This document shows positions 16,019-26,130 of a stretch of 64,000 nucleotides of DNA, piece after piece (positions within the stretch are counted from its first letter, which is position 1; every line of letters starts with the position of its first letter). This stretch comes from Mucilaginibacter gossypiicola. GTDB lineage: Bacteria; Bacteroidota; Bacteroidia; Sphingobacteriales; Sphingobacteriaceae. The notes under the pieces are model-generated. The model did no database searches. It saw only the letters and a program-made list of their open reading frames with translations, and was not told the DNA's origin. The translations under genes were made by a program, and so were the position numbers. The stretch is from positions 404,495-468,494 of the forward strand of contig NZ_FOCL01000004.1 in assembly GCF_900110105.1 (NCBI RefSeq), given 5' to 3'.

Positions 16019-18817
16019 TTATCCCCTGCCTCCACGACGACCTCCGCCACCTCCGCCACCTCCGCCGAAACCACGTCCGCCACCGTTACGCCCACCTTGC
16101 GGACGACTGCCCGTAAATTTTTGGAGCCGGAGTGTAAAGCTCAGCATAAAATACCTGCCCAGGCGGTTAGTGCGCGTATCAATTATCTGGTTTCCAACCG
16201 CTGTACGGGTGATGCCTTTGTTTTCGTCAAAAATGTCAAAGGCCTGGAACCGGAGCGAAGCAATATGCTTGTTTAAAAACTGGTATTCAAGATAACTGCT
16301 CAGCAGGGTAGGATTGGCCTTAACAGTACTGCTGAAGCCGTGATTGATGGTTTGGGTTAAACTATAACCAAGCACCCAGCTGTAAAAAAAGTAATTGCGG
16401 CCATCCAGTCCCAGTGTCCAGGTTTGGGCATCGGTATTTAATGAGGATGGCAGGCTGTAACGGGTGGTGTTAATACTGTAATTGGCGCTGATTTCGCTAT
16501 CCATAATACTGTCAAGGTCAATCCTTAGTTTAGCCCCCTGGTTAAGTACCCAGTTTTTACCCTCATTGCGCTGATTCTCTATAAATGATATGTTGTTATT
16601 ATAGCTGGCGCCGCCATTTAATGATACAGTGTACTTACGCTCGGCAAAAGGTTTGGAAAAGGAATAATTGCCGTTTACATTATAAACGCCATTGGTGTTA
16701 ATGTAGCGGGTTTCCTGTATGGTGTTATTGCCTTTGGTGGTTTGGGTATTAGCACTAACCGGCGATGAGTTGGTGACTATTGCATCCTGTGTTTCGGCAA
16801 ATGATAAATTGGTAAACAGTGAATTGCCGCTTGCAATATCGAATTGATTGTACCGTACATTGAAACTATTGGTAAAGGACGGTTTTAAATCCGGGTTGCC
16901 ATAAACCCTGTTTTGAGGATCAGAGTAATCGGGCTGCAACTGTAATTGGCTAAATGACGGCTGTGCATTTGATCCGCTGTAATTGAATGAGAATGAATGG
17001 TTTTTTGAAAAATTATAGATAAACCTTGCTGTAGGAATAATATTAAAAGTAGATGTTGTAGTATGAAAGTTGTGCGATTCTCCATCAAGTTTTGAAGGCT
17101 GTACGGCCAGGCCTAATGTATAATTATACTTAGGTTGCACCCCGCGAAGGTTTAAGCCGATGCGGTTAGTGATAAACTGGTAATTATACAAAGTACTTAA
17201 GGAGTCGACATAGGTTTGATTGCCTGTTACAGGATCTACCCGATAGTTGTAGCGGTTATTATCGGTATTTGAATAATTGTAGCTGTAATTACTTTCCAGG
17301 TAAGTTGTTTTGCCAATAGGTTCGATATACGAAAAATGCACGCTTACTTTTTGCGATTGATTATCAGAGTTAACCTGCTGAAATAATGGTGTTATTACAG
17401 TGTCTGCCCTGGTAGTATATTTATCATTCAGCTCCTGGTCGTTTTTCGAGTAGCTTACATTGGCGTTTACACTAAAGTTACGCCCCTTTTTATGGAACTT
17501 GTGATTATAAAGCACATTGAGGCTGCCGGTTTGTGATGAGTTATTGGTTAAAGCCAGTTCATTACCTGTAACCAAATTTTCGTTACGGGTATTGCTGAAG
17601 GTATCGGTACTCATGTTTTCGGCAGTAGCGTACGAAAACCCCGGGTTTATTTTGATATAGTTGGATGTATCTATCTTGTATTCGATATTGAAATCAAAGC
17701 GGTGGTTAATACCATGGTTATGATTGGTGCTGTTATCCATATTGATGATATTGCCTGATTGATAAAGGTTTTGTTGCAGGGTTGTGCTGTTGATGTCCCT
17801 GTCTTTATCTGCAAAACTGTAGCTGCCATACACCGTTACTTTTTTGCTCCAGTCATCGCGGTAATTGGTGCCTATTGAGCGGTTAGTAGTGATGCCATTA
17901 GCAGTACTTACGCCTCCTGCACTGCTTCCGCCGCCACCACCTCCTCGTCCTGCGCGACCGCCACCGCCTCCGCTGCTGCCAATGTTGAACGTATTGGTGT
18001 TGTTGTTATTCCAGGTGCCGATGAGTGCCAGTTGCCTTGCATCATAAAATGAATTGGCCGAAAGCTTTGCCTGGTACCTGTCATCGTTACCTACACCCAC
18101 ACTTCCCTGGCCAAAGTTGCCCTTGCTTTTTCCTTTTTGGATGGTGATGTTCAGGATTTTGTCCGGATCGCCGGTTTTGATGCCTGTTAAATTGGCCTGG
18201 TCGCCGTAGTCGTCAATCACCTGTATATTTTCTACGATATCGGCAGGCAGGTTCTGGGTGGCGGTTTGTACATCGCCTGTAAAATAATCCTTGCCGTTTA
18301 CCCGTACCTTGGTAACCTGTTTGCCATGTGCGGTTACATTGCCATCCTTATCAACACTTACGCCGGGCAGTTTTTTAAGCAGATCCTCCACCGGCGATCC
18401 TTCTCTCACTTTATAGGCGCTGGCTTTGTATTCAACAGTATCTTCTTTTATGGTGATGGGTATAACGGCCGAAACTACTACCGTGTTCAGCATATTGGTT
18501 TGAACCTTTACTTTGATGGGATCAAGCTTAATTGGCTTGGTATCATTATCCATTACATAGCGGCGTGTAAAAGGCTGATAGCCTATACCGCTGATGGTAA
18601 GTTTAAAGTTTTTGGACACAACGGCGGGAAAAAAAAATGCCCCCGCTGTACTGGTTGCAACCACTACGCTATCTTTATCGGATATCAGTTTTACGGTAAT
18701 GCCCGGTACGGCGCCCACGCTGTCAACCACAGTTCCGTGTACCTCACGGGGCTGTTGGGCATAGGCCGTTGATAAAAAAAGAATGCCAATAAACGCAAGC
18801 AGTAAGTGTTTTTTCAT
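16019..18817 (-). CDS. Outer-membrane beta-barrel protein with carboxypeptidase-like domain and Gly/Arg-rich tail
   Basis: 932 residues. Signal peptide (MKKHLLLAFIGILFLSTAYA), a CarboxypepD-regulatory-like beta-sandwich (about 22-105), a TonB-receptor-like plug (about 120-225, GSPVEDLLKKLPGVSVDKDG, VRVNGKDYFTGDVQTATQNL) and a long beta-barrel. This is the 'outer membrane protein beta-barrel' family related to TonB-dependent receptors. Two Gly/Arg-rich low-complexity segments are present: around residues 284-303 at the start of the barrel, and the last 27 residues, which follow the expected terminal beta-strand (YFMLSFTLRLQKF). That tail is odd because BAM recognises an aromatic residue at the barrel C-terminus. 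No SusD partner is present, so a polysaccharide utilisation role is unlikely; substrate unknown. Confidence 0.88.
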   Translation of the reverse strand: MKKHLLLAFIGILFLSTAYAQQPREVHGTVVDSVGAVPGITVKLISDKDSVVVATSTAGAFFFPAVVSKNFKLTISGIGYQPFTRRYVMDNDTKPIKLDPIKVKVQTNMLNTVVVSAVIPITIKEDTVEYKASAYKVREGSPVEDLLKKLPGVSVDKDGNVTAHGKQVTKVRVNGKDYFTGDVQTATQNLPADIVENIQVIDDYGDQANLTGIKTGDPDKILNITIQKGKSKGNFGQGSVGVGNDDRYQAKLSANSFYDARQLALIGTWNNNNTNTFNIGSSGGGGGRAGRGGGGGGSSAGGVSTANGITTNRSIGTNYRDDWSKKVTVYGSYSFADKDRDINSTTLQQNLYQSGNIINMDNSTNHNHGINHRFDFNIEYKIDTSNYIKINPGFSYATAENMSTDTFSNTRNENLVTGNELALTNNSSQTGSLNVLYNHKFHKKGRNFSVNANVSYSKNDQELNDKYTTRADTVITPLFQQVNSDNQSQKVSVHFSYIEPIGKTTYLESNYSYNYSNTDNNRYNYRVDPVTGNQTYVDSLSTLYNYQFITNRIGLNLRGVQPKYNYTLGLAVQPSKLDGESHNFHTTTSTFNIIPTARFIYNFSKNHSFSFNYSGSNAQPSFSQLQLQPDYSDPQNRVYGNPDLKPSFTNSFNVRYNQFDIASGNSLFTNLSFAETQDAIVTNSSPVSANTQTTKGNNTIQETRYINTNGVYNVNGNYSFSKPFAERKYTVSLNGGASYNNNISFIENQRNEGKNWVLNQGAKLRIDLDSIMDSEISANYSINTTRYSLPSSLNTDAQTWTLGLDGRNYFFYSWVLGYSLTQTINHGFSSTVKANPTLLSSYLEYQFLNKHIASLRFQAFDIFDENKGITRTAVGNQIIDTRTNRLGRYFMLSFTLRLQKFTGSRPQGGRNGGGRGFGGGGGGGGGRRGGRG

Positions 18818-18944
18818 AGTTTAGGGTCAATTTAGGTTATTGACCGTTAAAGTTTAATGAAGGTTTAATCATTTAACCCTATGTAATACTAATGTTGCAT
18901 AAATTGTATTTTAGTGCATAACCTTATACTATCTTAACATCATT

Positions 18945-19511
18945 ATGAGCACTTTATCCGATATCGACGGCTATAAAAGCGTAGCCTTTTCACAAGCCAC
19001 CATTACCGAGCTGATGATCCCTTCATACTCCAATTTTGGCGGCAAAATTCACGGGGGTATTTTGCTTTCGCTGATGGATAAAGTAGCCTATGTATGTGCT
19101 GCCAAGCATGCCGGCAATTATTGCGTAACAGCCTCTATTGATACAGTGGATTTTTTGCAACCCGTAGAGGTTGGCGAACTGGTATCGCTCATGGCATCGG
19201 TAAACTATGTTGGCAATACATCGCTGGTTGTAGGCATCAGGGTGATATCTGAAAATATCAAAAATCACTCAGTAAAACATACCAATACCAGCTACTTTAC
19301 TATGGTAGCTAAAGATGAGTTTAATAAACCCGCCAAAGTACCCGGTCTGGTGCTGGAAAACCGCGAACAGGTAAGGCGTTTTATTGAAGCGCGCCGCCGT
19401 AAAGAAATTAAGCAAAGTTATATGAAGGAAGTTGAGCAGATTCAAATGCCTGATAACTACGAGCATTGTATTGCAATGCTGCAGGGCGAGCGGTGCCTGG
19501 TTGCAGGATAG
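18945..19511 (+). CDS. Acyl-CoA thioesterase, hotdog fold
   Basis: 188 residues. The first 130 form a hotdog domain of the YciA/BACH acyl-CoA hydrolase type: MIPSYSNFGGKIHGGILLSL matches the N-G-x-x-HGG-x-(L/M)(L/M) signature with G-K instead of N-G, followed by LMDKVAYVCAAKHAGNYCVT and SIDTVDFLQPVEVGELVSL. It would hydrolyse cytoplasmic acyl-CoAs. A charged extension of about 50 residues (EARRRKEIKQSYMKEVEQIQ) follows the domain and is longer than in the shortest relatives. Divergent from the barrel gene; the kinase at 19564 follows after 52 bp. Confidence 0.85.
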   Translation: MSTLSDIDGYKSVAFSQATITELMIPSYSNFGGKIHGGILLSLMDKVAYVCAAKHAGNYCVTASIDTVDFLQPVEVGELVSLMASVNYVGNTSLVVGIRVISENIKNHSVKHTNTSYFTMVAKDEFNKPAKVPGLVLENREQVRRFIEARRRKEIKQSYMKEVEQIQMPDNYEHCIAMLQGERCLVAG

Positions 19512-19563
19512 CTATTGCCCACATCAAGTTTATTATTAGATTGCAGTCTGAAACTGTTTGCGA

Positions 19564-21468
19564 ATGAGGAGGCCCGTAGGTTTATTATTGCTGTTATTGA
19601 TGCATGGTAGTACGTATGCCCAAAAAGCAGGCGAAACTTATTCCCAAAATTCGGGGCCATTAATCAAAACTATCGATAGCCTTAACAAGCTTATTGAAGA
19701 TACCTACGTTAGCACTCCCCACGAGGCGAGGGCGATGGCCGAGCATGCTTTACTGCTTTCGGAAAAAATAAAATATAACGAAGGTACCGGTCGCGCTTTC
19801 ATGAATTTGGGCCATGTATACTGGTCGCAGTCGTATTATCCTATCAGTTTGTTTTATTTTAATTCGGCTTTAACTTATCTGCCACAAAATAAGCCACTGG
19901 TACTTGCTCACTGTTACAGTTCGATAGGCCGTGCTTATACCGATTTGCAGAACTATGGTAAGGCTTTAAAAAACCTGAATATAGCCGTCCGGCTTGCGGG
20001 GCACGATTCAAAAATGCTGGCCGAAGTTTACAACGAACGTTCATTTGTTTACGCCAAGCTTAAGCAGTATGATAAAGGCATTGCTCTTGCTAAACTTGCC
20101 ATGCAGCTTAGTCGTACTATAAATGATAAGCCCGCTATTTGTATACTCTATAGCCGGCTTGCTAATGCTTACAGGTTAAAGGGGCAATATTCGCAGGCAA
20201 TAGCTTATTCTGATACAGCTCTGCATATGAGTTACCTGGTTAATAATAAGCGCTTAAGGGCTATCTCGTTTACTGAACAGGCTACTATTTACAATTCATT
20301 GAACCAGTTTGATAAAGCTATTGGTCTTGCCCGGCAAGGTGCAGCATTATCAGACAGCATTGGTGTCATGGACGGTATTTCTTCGGCCTACAAAACCATT
20401 ACCTATAGCTTTGAGCAAAAGCATGATATGGTACAGTCACTGGCCTACCAAAAAAAATATATCCAGGCGCTCGACAGCCTTAACGCTACCAATAAACGCA
20501 AAAATACCGAGCTGATCCAAAGTTATTTTGAGTTGAACAGTCGCCTTAACGCCATTGCAGCTGTAGAGCAAAAAACTAAGGAGTACAGCGGAAAAATCCA
20601 CCTGCAGAAAACAATCATCATTATATTGCTTGTTGCGTTGTTTGTTGTGATATTAGCTTTGTCAATTACCTATTACCATTATAAGCAAAAACGGGTTTTA
20701 ACTAACCGGATGCGTAAGCAGCACAAAGCCTTGCTAATTCAGAATGAGCTGATAGAAGAACAATCTTCAAACTTGGCCGGTATCAACAGTCTTAAAGATA
20801 AGTTGCTGGCTGTTATAGGGCATGACCTGCGTACGCCACTTGCCAACCTGCATGCTATATTACGCCTGTACAACACTAACGTTTTAACCGATGCGGAGGT
20901 ACAAAGCCTGATGAAGGAGATTGAACCGGTAGTGCAGGGAGCCGAGTTAACGCTTTCAAATTTACTTGAATGGGCGGGTAGTCAAATTAAAGGCATTAAC
21001 CATGAGCCATCGGCCGTTGATATTTATCTGATCGGTGTTGAAATGGAGCGGATCTTCAGCTACCTTTTTCAGCAAAAAAATATCAGGTTTGAAAATGTGG
21101 CTTTACCCGGTATGTGCGTGCAGGCCGATGAAAGGCATATTAAAGTGGTTTTAAGCAACCTAGTTAGCAACGCTATTAAGTTTACAAGCGATAAGGGCGT
21201 CATTACTTTATCAAGCGTTGTTGTTCAAAACACTCTTGTAATTAGTATTGCGGATACGGGCAACGGCATCCCGGCCGAAAAGCTTGAACAATTATTTAGC
21301 CTGAATACCAAATATACAGCAACAGGTACTTCCGGTGAGAAAGGGACGGGCGTTGGCTTATTTTTATGCAGGGAGCTTATTGACTTTAACGGCGGCACGC
21401 TTTGGGTAAATTCTGAAGTGAATAAGGGCAGTATCTTTAGTTTTAGTCTTCCCCTGGTAACAGATTAA
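19564..21468 (+). CDS. TPR-containing sensor histidine kinase
   Basis: 634 residues from ATG 19564 (two codons after an in-frame TTG). Signal peptide (RRPVGLLLLLLMHGSTYAQ), TPR-like helical repeats through about 330, a transmembrane helix (about 352-376, IIIILLVALFVVILALSITY), coiled coil, DHp domain with His420 in IGHDLRTPLANLHA and a complete HATPase domain (NLVSNAIKFTS N-box, ADTGNGIP G1, GTGVGLFLCREL G2). The periplasmic TPR domain probably senses a protein or peptide signal and the kinase passes phosphate to a response regulator that is not adjacent; the receiver-only proteins at 7802 and 49576 are possible partners. It has the same design as the 1488 protein, which lacks the ATPase part. 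Confidence 0.92.
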   Translation: MRRPVGLLLLLLMHGSTYAQKAGETYSQNSGPLIKTIDSLNKLIEDTYVSTPHEARAMAEHALLLSEKIKYNEGTGRAFMNLGHVYWSQSYYPISLFYFNSALTYLPQNKPLVLAHCYSSIGRAYTDLQNYGKALKNLNIAVRLAGHDSKMLAEVYNERSFVYAKLKQYDKGIALAKLAMQLSRTINDKPAICILYSRLANAYRLKGQYSQAIAYSDTALHMSYLVNNKRLRAISFTEQATIYNSLNQFDKAIGLARQGAALSDSIGVMDGISSAYKTITYSFEQKHDMVQSLAYQKKYIQALDSLNATNKRKNTELIQSYFELNSRLNAIAAVEQKTKEYSGKIHLQKTIIIILLVALFVVILALSITYYHYKQKRVLTNRMRKQHKALLIQNELIEEQSSNLAGINSLKDKLLAVIGHDLRTPLANLHAILRLYNTNVLTDAEVQSLMKEIEPVVQGAELTLSNLLEWAGSQIKGINHEPSAVDIYLIGVEMERIFSYLFQQKNIRFENVALPGMCVQADERHIKVVLSNLVSNAIKFTSDKGVITLSSVVVQNTLVISIADTGNGIPAEKLEQLFSLNTKYTATGTSGEKGTGVGLFLCRELIDFNGGTLWVNSEVNKGSIFSFSLPLVTD

Positions 21469-21726
21469 TCTTTCCTCAAAAATTATTCCTATTAAAAATC
21501 TACAGTTTTGCTACATGGTTAATGCTTATTAAGCAATATGTAGCTGATATTAACTTTTATAATTTCCTATAAAGTAATTTAATTATTTTGAAAAAGTTTT
21601 AATCATTTGTTGGGTAATTTAAATCTATTTATCCCGTTGTTACGTATAAGCAATAAGTACTTTTTACTATATTGTGACAAAATAGACAGATATTCCCCAC
21701 TCTTAAACTAACCTCCCAAAAACTTA

Positions 21727-22797
21727 ATGGCATTTTTAAACACTGTGCTCGAACCACCTGCATATGGTTGGACAGATGAACTTGGCAACCTCTCGAAACC
21801 CACTAACAAACAAATTGTAAAAGAATTTTTTAAGCGGATCAACGTATTCAGTGATAAAAAAAACTGGCTTTCATTTTTAAGCTGGACGCTGGTTGTGGCT
21901 TTGGTACCGTTTTTGGGCCTGTTCATTTTTAAATATTTCAGTATTACAGGTCTTATCGTTGCCTTTGTATACAGCATGATCATTATGGGCACCCATGGCA
22001 CTATCTGGCATCACCGGTATTGTACACATGGCGCTTATACTTTTAAAAATAAATTCTGGCGCTTTTTTACCCAAAATCTTACGCTTAAAATTATTCCCGA
22101 AGAGATTTACGCCGTATCGCACCACGTGCACCACGCGTTATCTGATCAGCCGGGTGATCCGTACAATGCACAAGGTGGTTTTATGTATTGCTTTCTGGCT
22201 GATGTTAATCACCAGCCAATAGCCCGCAACATGGATGAGGCCTGCTATAAGAAATGCGTTAACCTGATGAAGCATACCGGGGTAACCACTAATACTTACA
22301 AGCAATATCAAAAATGGGGAACCCTTGCCAACCCAACACGCACCATCATTGGCATCATACTTAACTGGGGCTTTTGGTTTACTGCTTTCTACCTTTTAGG
22401 CGGACCTGCCCTTGCCTGCGCAGTATTTGGTTCGGCAGGGATCTGGGCAGTTGGTGTTCGTACGTTTAATTATGAAGGTCATGGCAAAGGAAAGGATATG
22501 CGCCGAGATGGAATCGATCATAACCGCGAGGATATGTCAATCAACCAATTATGGCCGGGCTATGTAGCAGGCGAGTGGCATAATAACCACCACCTGTATC
22601 CTAAAAGTGCCCGTTCGGGCTTTAAACCATACCAGTTTGACCTGGCCTGGTGCTATATTAAAATGATGAGTATGCTGGGGGCGGTAAGCTCATACCGGGA
22701 TTCGAAAGCTGATTTTTTGAAGGAGTATTGTACGCCTGTTCCTGTTATTGTACCTGTGGCTATACCCGTTAAAGAGATATTGGTATCGGCGGAGTAA
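21727..22797 (+). CDS. Membrane fatty acid desaturase (acyl-CoA/acyl-lipid type)
   Basis: 356 residues with the three His clusters of the membrane di-iron desaturases: HRYCTH (96-101), HHVHH (132-136) and HNNHH (285-289), plus an upstream H90 and four hydrophobic helices (about 49-86 and 190-225). It introduces a double bond in fatty acyl chains at the inner membrane using O2 and an electron donor; the delta-9 type is likeliest. The hydrophobic, Pro/Val-rich C-terminus (VPVIVPVAIPVKEILV) is unusual. Single gene with a terminator downstream. Confidence 0.9.
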   Translation: MAFLNTVLEPPAYGWTDELGNLSKPTNKQIVKEFFKRINVFSDKKNWLSFLSWTLVVALVPFLGLFIFKYFSITGLIVAFVYSMIIMGTHGTIWHHRYCTHGAYTFKNKFWRFFTQNLTLKIIPEEIYAVSHHVHHALSDQPGDPYNAQGGFMYCFLADVNHQPIARNMDEACYKKCVNLMKHTGVTTNTYKQYQKWGTLANPTRTIIGIILNWGFWFTAFYLLGGPALACAVFGSAGIWAVGVRTFNYEGHGKGKDMRRDGIDHNREDMSINQLWPGYVAGEWHNNHHLYPKSARSGFKPYQFDLAWCYIKMMSMLGAVSSYRDSKADFLKEYCTPVPVIVPVAIPVKEILVSAE

Positions 22798-22822
22798 GCA
22801 GCTTTTATAGTATTATATATGG

Positions 22823-22856
22823 AAGGCCATAGCGAGATGATTGCTATGGCCTTTTT
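22823..22856 (+). terminator. Rho-independent terminator of the desaturase gene
   Basis: Perfect 11-bp stem AAGGCCATAGC / GCTATGGCCTT (22823-22833, 22843-22853) with a 9-nt loop, followed by TTTTT. Confidence 0.9.
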
Positions 22857-23486
22857 GGTATTTAGAATGTTGGCTTTTTTAACCAGCATTTCAAACCGAT
22901 CTGCATTTTTCGAACACCAGAAAAATTTCGTCTCGCCCCGAAGTCGAAGACTTCGGGCAGCGCAGCAATAATACCACAACTCCGAAAAAATATTGGTGGC
23001 ACCATTTTGTCACCACCACAGGCAACACAATAACGATGCTTAAAAAAAGCTCAAAAAATATCAGAAAAAACGAAAAATTGAGAGATGGTTCATCGCCGCC
23101 CTGTAATTGCTTTGTTTTACTCTTAATAGTTTTAATTATTGATTATCAGTGATTTGATGTTGTTTTGGTCGGGATGCCAATTGTTTGATTATCAATATGT
23201 TTCATGGAGAAGGTGTTCCGCGTTTCTACACTCAGAATTTGGAACATGCCCGTTTTAACAAAAAAGAGCATAGGGGGCTTTTCTGCTTTTTTATGGAGAA
23301 TCAAAAAATTGGGACACCCATTTTGTTACAATGGAAAGCTCTTTAAGGTGTTAAAAGTACACTTTGTAAAAATCTGGCTATATTTAAAAAATCAGGAGAA
23401 ATGTTAAAATAGTACTATCTTAATTGCAAATTGATTATATACCTTTAGTGAACCGATTATAGTGCACACTAAACGCCTAAAAACCA
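22857..23486. other. Intergenic region without convincing gene
   Basis: About 630 bp before the sugar block. It contains a short hairpin GCCCCGAAGTC-GAA-GACTTCGGGC (22935-22958). A 67-codon frame at 23204-23407 on the plus strand has no recognisable domain and poor coding character. The 3' part, just before the 23487 gene, is AT-rich and should hold the promoter of the sugar block; a TACCTTTAG word around 23440-23450 resembles the -7 element of this phylum but no good -33 TTG accompanies it. Confidence 0.4.
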
Positions 23487-25016
23487 ATGCGCAGTAAAAT
23501 ATTCAGTTTTGTTTTATGCCTGGCTTACTTTGCTCTTTTAGTTACAAAAGCAAACGCACAAGGTCCCGGAATTTTTGACGGACAAACCGATGTAGGCACG
23601 GTTAAACATGCGGGTAGTGGGGTATATGATGCCAAGCTACAGCAGTATACACTCAGCGGTTCGGGTCAAAATATCTGGGCTACACATGATGACTTTCATT
23701 TTGTGTGGAAGAAAATGAAAGGCGATTTCATCCTCCGCACCAGTGCAGCATTTATAGGCAAAGGCGTTGAGGCACACCGCAAGGTAGGTTTAATGGTACG
23801 TACAACGCTCGATTCAAAGTCAAAACATATCAATGCGGTTGTTCATGGCGATGGCCTAACCTCGCTGCAATACCGTAAAACGGTAAGCGGTGTTACCGAA
23901 GAAAAGAAAGCATCTATCACTGCCGCCGATGTAATTCAGCTTGAACGTAAAGGCAATACCTACACCATGTCGGTAGCGCGCAAAGGTGATTTGTTTGTGA
24001 GTGAAGAGGTAACTGATCTTGATTTGGGCGATGATGTTTACGTAGGGATTTTCATCTGCTCACACAATGCAGATGTTACAGAAAAAGCGATATTCAATAA
24101 TACACGTATTGTTACACCCGCACCGCCAAACCTGGTACCTTATAAACAATACTTAGGCAGCGCCATTGAACTGCTCGACCTGGAGAGTCAGAATGCAACC
24201 GTAATCTATCAGTCGCTAAAATCGATCCAGGCACCAAACTGGATGCTTGATGGCAAATCGCTTATTTATAACAGCGAAGGCTCACTTTATAAATTTGATC
24301 TTAAATCGCATACGCCAGCAGTACTCAATACAGGCATCGCTAAAAATAACAACAACGACCACGTGCTTTCCTTCGATGGCAAAATGCTGGCCATTAGCAG
24401 CGGTGATGGGGGGCCTTCCATTGGTTACACTGTGTCATCGGCAGGAGGGGAGGCAACCCGGGTAACACAAACCGGGCATGGTGCAAGCTATATGCACGGC
24501 TGGTCGCCCGATAAAAAGTACATCGTTTTTTGCGGCGAACGCAATAAGGAGTTTGATGTATACCGCATCCCGGCGAACGGTGGTCCCGAAGAGCGTCTCA
24601 CCAATACTCCCGGACTTGATGATGGCCCTGAATATTCACCGGATGGAAAGTATATCTACTTCAACTCGGTACGCAGCGGCCTGATGCAGGTTTGGCGGAT
24701 GAAAGCCGACGGCAGCGAACAAACCCAGCTAACTAACGATGATTATAACAATTGGTTTCCGCATGTTTCGCCGGATGGTAAATGGATAGTTTATATCACC
24801 TTCCTGAAAAGCGAAGTTGCCCCCGGCGATCATCCATTTTATAAACATGTATATTTACGGGTAATGCCAGTTGATGGCGGTCCGTCAAAAGTTGTTGCTT
24901 ATTTATACGGCGGACAGGGTACTATTAACACCCCGTCATGGGCTTCGGATAGCAAGCACCTTGCTTTTGTGAGTAACTCTGATCTATTGTTTCCTGTATT
25001 TCCTATAGCAAAATAA
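23487..25016 (+). CDS. Exported TolB-like beta-propeller protein
   Basis: 509 residues. Signal peptide (RSKIFSFVLCLAYFALLVTKA) is followed by a domain of about 190 residues resembling the DUF1349/concanavalin-like fold (GDFILRTSAAFIGKGVEAHR, KVGLMVRTTLDSKSKHINAV) and then a TolB-type six-bladed propeller with WD40-like PD40 repeats (NWMLDGKSLIYNSEG, YSPDGKYIYFNSVRSG, VSPDGKWIVYITFLKS). It is probably periplasmic and binds sugar or protein; no catalytic site can be assigned. First gene of the co-directional sugar block, 16 bp ahead of the TIM-barrel gene. Confidence 0.8.
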   Translation: MRSKIFSFVLCLAYFALLVTKANAQGPGIFDGQTDVGTVKHAGSGVYDAKLQQYTLSGSGQNIWATHDDFHFVWKKMKGDFILRTSAAFIGKGVEAHRKVGLMVRTTLDSKSKHINAVVHGDGLTSLQYRKTVSGVTEEKKASITAADVIQLERKGNTYTMSVARKGDLFVSEEVTDLDLGDDVYVGIFICSHNADVTEKAIFNNTRIVTPAPPNLVPYKQYLGSAIELLDLESQNATVIYQSLKSIQAPNWMLDGKSLIYNSEGSLYKFDLKSHTPAVLNTGIAKNNNNDHVLSFDGKMLAISSGDGGPSIGYTVSSAGGEATRVTQTGHGASYMHGWSPDKKYIVFCGERNKEFDVYRIPANGGPEERLTNTPGLDDGPEYSPDGKYIYFNSVRSGLMQVWRMKADGSEQTQLTNDDYNNWFPHVSPDGKWIVYITFLKSEVAPGDHPFYKHVYLRVMPVDGGPSKVVAYLYGGQGTINTPSWASDSKHLAFVSNSDLLFPVFPIAK

Positions 25017-25032
25017 CCTTAAACATATAACC

Positions 25033-25947
25033 ATGTATACATCACGCAGATCATTTTTAAAAACCGGCGCAATGGCAGTAGCCGGGGCGGCATTACTTCC
25101 TGATAGTTTATTTGCCGCTACGGAAAGTAAGCTTAAAAGGGTAGGGGTGCAGCTTTATAGTGTACGCGACGCCATGAAAGCCGATCCGCAGGGGACGCTT
25201 AAAAAGATTGCTGATGCGGGTTATGCCCATGTGGAACATGCTAATTATATCGACAGGAAATTTTATGGCTATACGGCCAAAGAGTTTAAAAAGATCCTGG
25301 CCGACCTTGACCTGAAAATGCCAAGTGGGCATACCGTAATGACGGCTCAACACTGGGATGCATCTAAAAATGACTTTACCGATGCCTGGAAATATACCGT
25401 AGAAGATGCGGCCACAATGGGGCAAAAATTTGTGATAAGTCCGTGGCTGGACGAAAAGGTACGTACAGACACCGATGCCCTGAAACGTGCAATGGAGCAG
25501 TTTAATAAATGCGGTGAGCTGTGCAAGCAATCGTCCATGATGTTTGGTTATCATAACCACAACTTTGAGATCAGTACCAAAGTAGGTGATATCACGCTTT
25601 ATGATTATATCATTCAAAATACCGATCCGGCTTTGGTTGCCCAGCAAATTGATATTGGCAACATGTTCAGCACAGGTGGTATGGCGTTAGAGTTTATCAA
25701 TAAATATCCTGGCAGGTTCCAGTCAATGCACGTAAAAGACGAAATTAAGGTACCACCGCATAACGGTGATGATACAGAAAGCACCATTTTAGGCAAAGGA
25801 ATACTGCCGGTTAGGGATATTGTTAAGGCCGGCGCAAAAAAAGGTGGTACTTCGTTGTTTATCATTGAGCAGGAATCATACCAGGGCATGGATCCCATCG
25901 ATTGTGTAAAAATTGATTTACAAATCATGAAAAAATGGGGGTATTGA
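25033..25947 (+). CDS. Tat-exported sugar isomerase/epimerase-like TIM barrel
   Basis: 304 residues. A twin-arginine signal (SRRSFLKTGAMAVAGAALLP) predicts folded export to the periplasm. The rest is a xylose-isomerase-like TIM barrel (AP endonuclease family 2): VGVQLYSVRDAMKADP, MFGYHNHNFEI with the metal-binding-type His pair, and QSMHVKDE with the HVKD signature. This family includes epimerases, isomerases and, in 3-keto-glycoside pathways, lyases/hydrolases. The next genes encode a GMC dehydrogenase with its small subunit, so this protein probably acts on the oxidised sugar. Substrate not determined. Confidence 0.88.
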   Translation: MYTSRRSFLKTGAMAVAGAALLPDSLFAATESKLKRVGVQLYSVRDAMKADPQGTLKKIADAGYAHVEHANYIDRKFYGYTAKEFKKILADLDLKMPSGHTVMTAQHWDASKNDFTDAWKYTVEDAATMGQKFVISPWLDEKVRTDTDALKRAMEQFNKCGELCKQSSMMFGYHNHNFEISTKVGDITLYDYIIQNTDPALVAQQIDIGNMFSTGGMALEFINKYPGRFQSMHVKDEIKVPPHNGDDTESTILGKGILPVRDIVKAGAKKGGTSLFIIEQESYQGMDPIDCVKIDLQIMKKWGY

Positions 25948-26130
25948 TAGTATAAAGCATAACTTACACCCTCGTGAAGATTTAATTTTTACAGGCTTTG
26001 ATTTTAAATTGTAATTATTAAGTTTGGAGATACGTTATAAATCATAATAAGCCTTACCCTTTTCTGTCCAATAGTTAAAATATAACATGGTAGATAAAAT
26101 GGGCTTCGCTAAAACAATTTAGTTTAAACA

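Noticed and set aside
17865..18772. ORFs of 60 and 168 codons antisense to the outer-membrane barrel gene
   Set aside because: They mirror Gly-rich and beta-strand coding sequence of a clear gene on the other strand.
23204..23407. 67-codon plus-strand ORF before the sugar block
   Set aside because: No domain, atypical composition and no homologous context; kept only as a remark in the intergenic entry.
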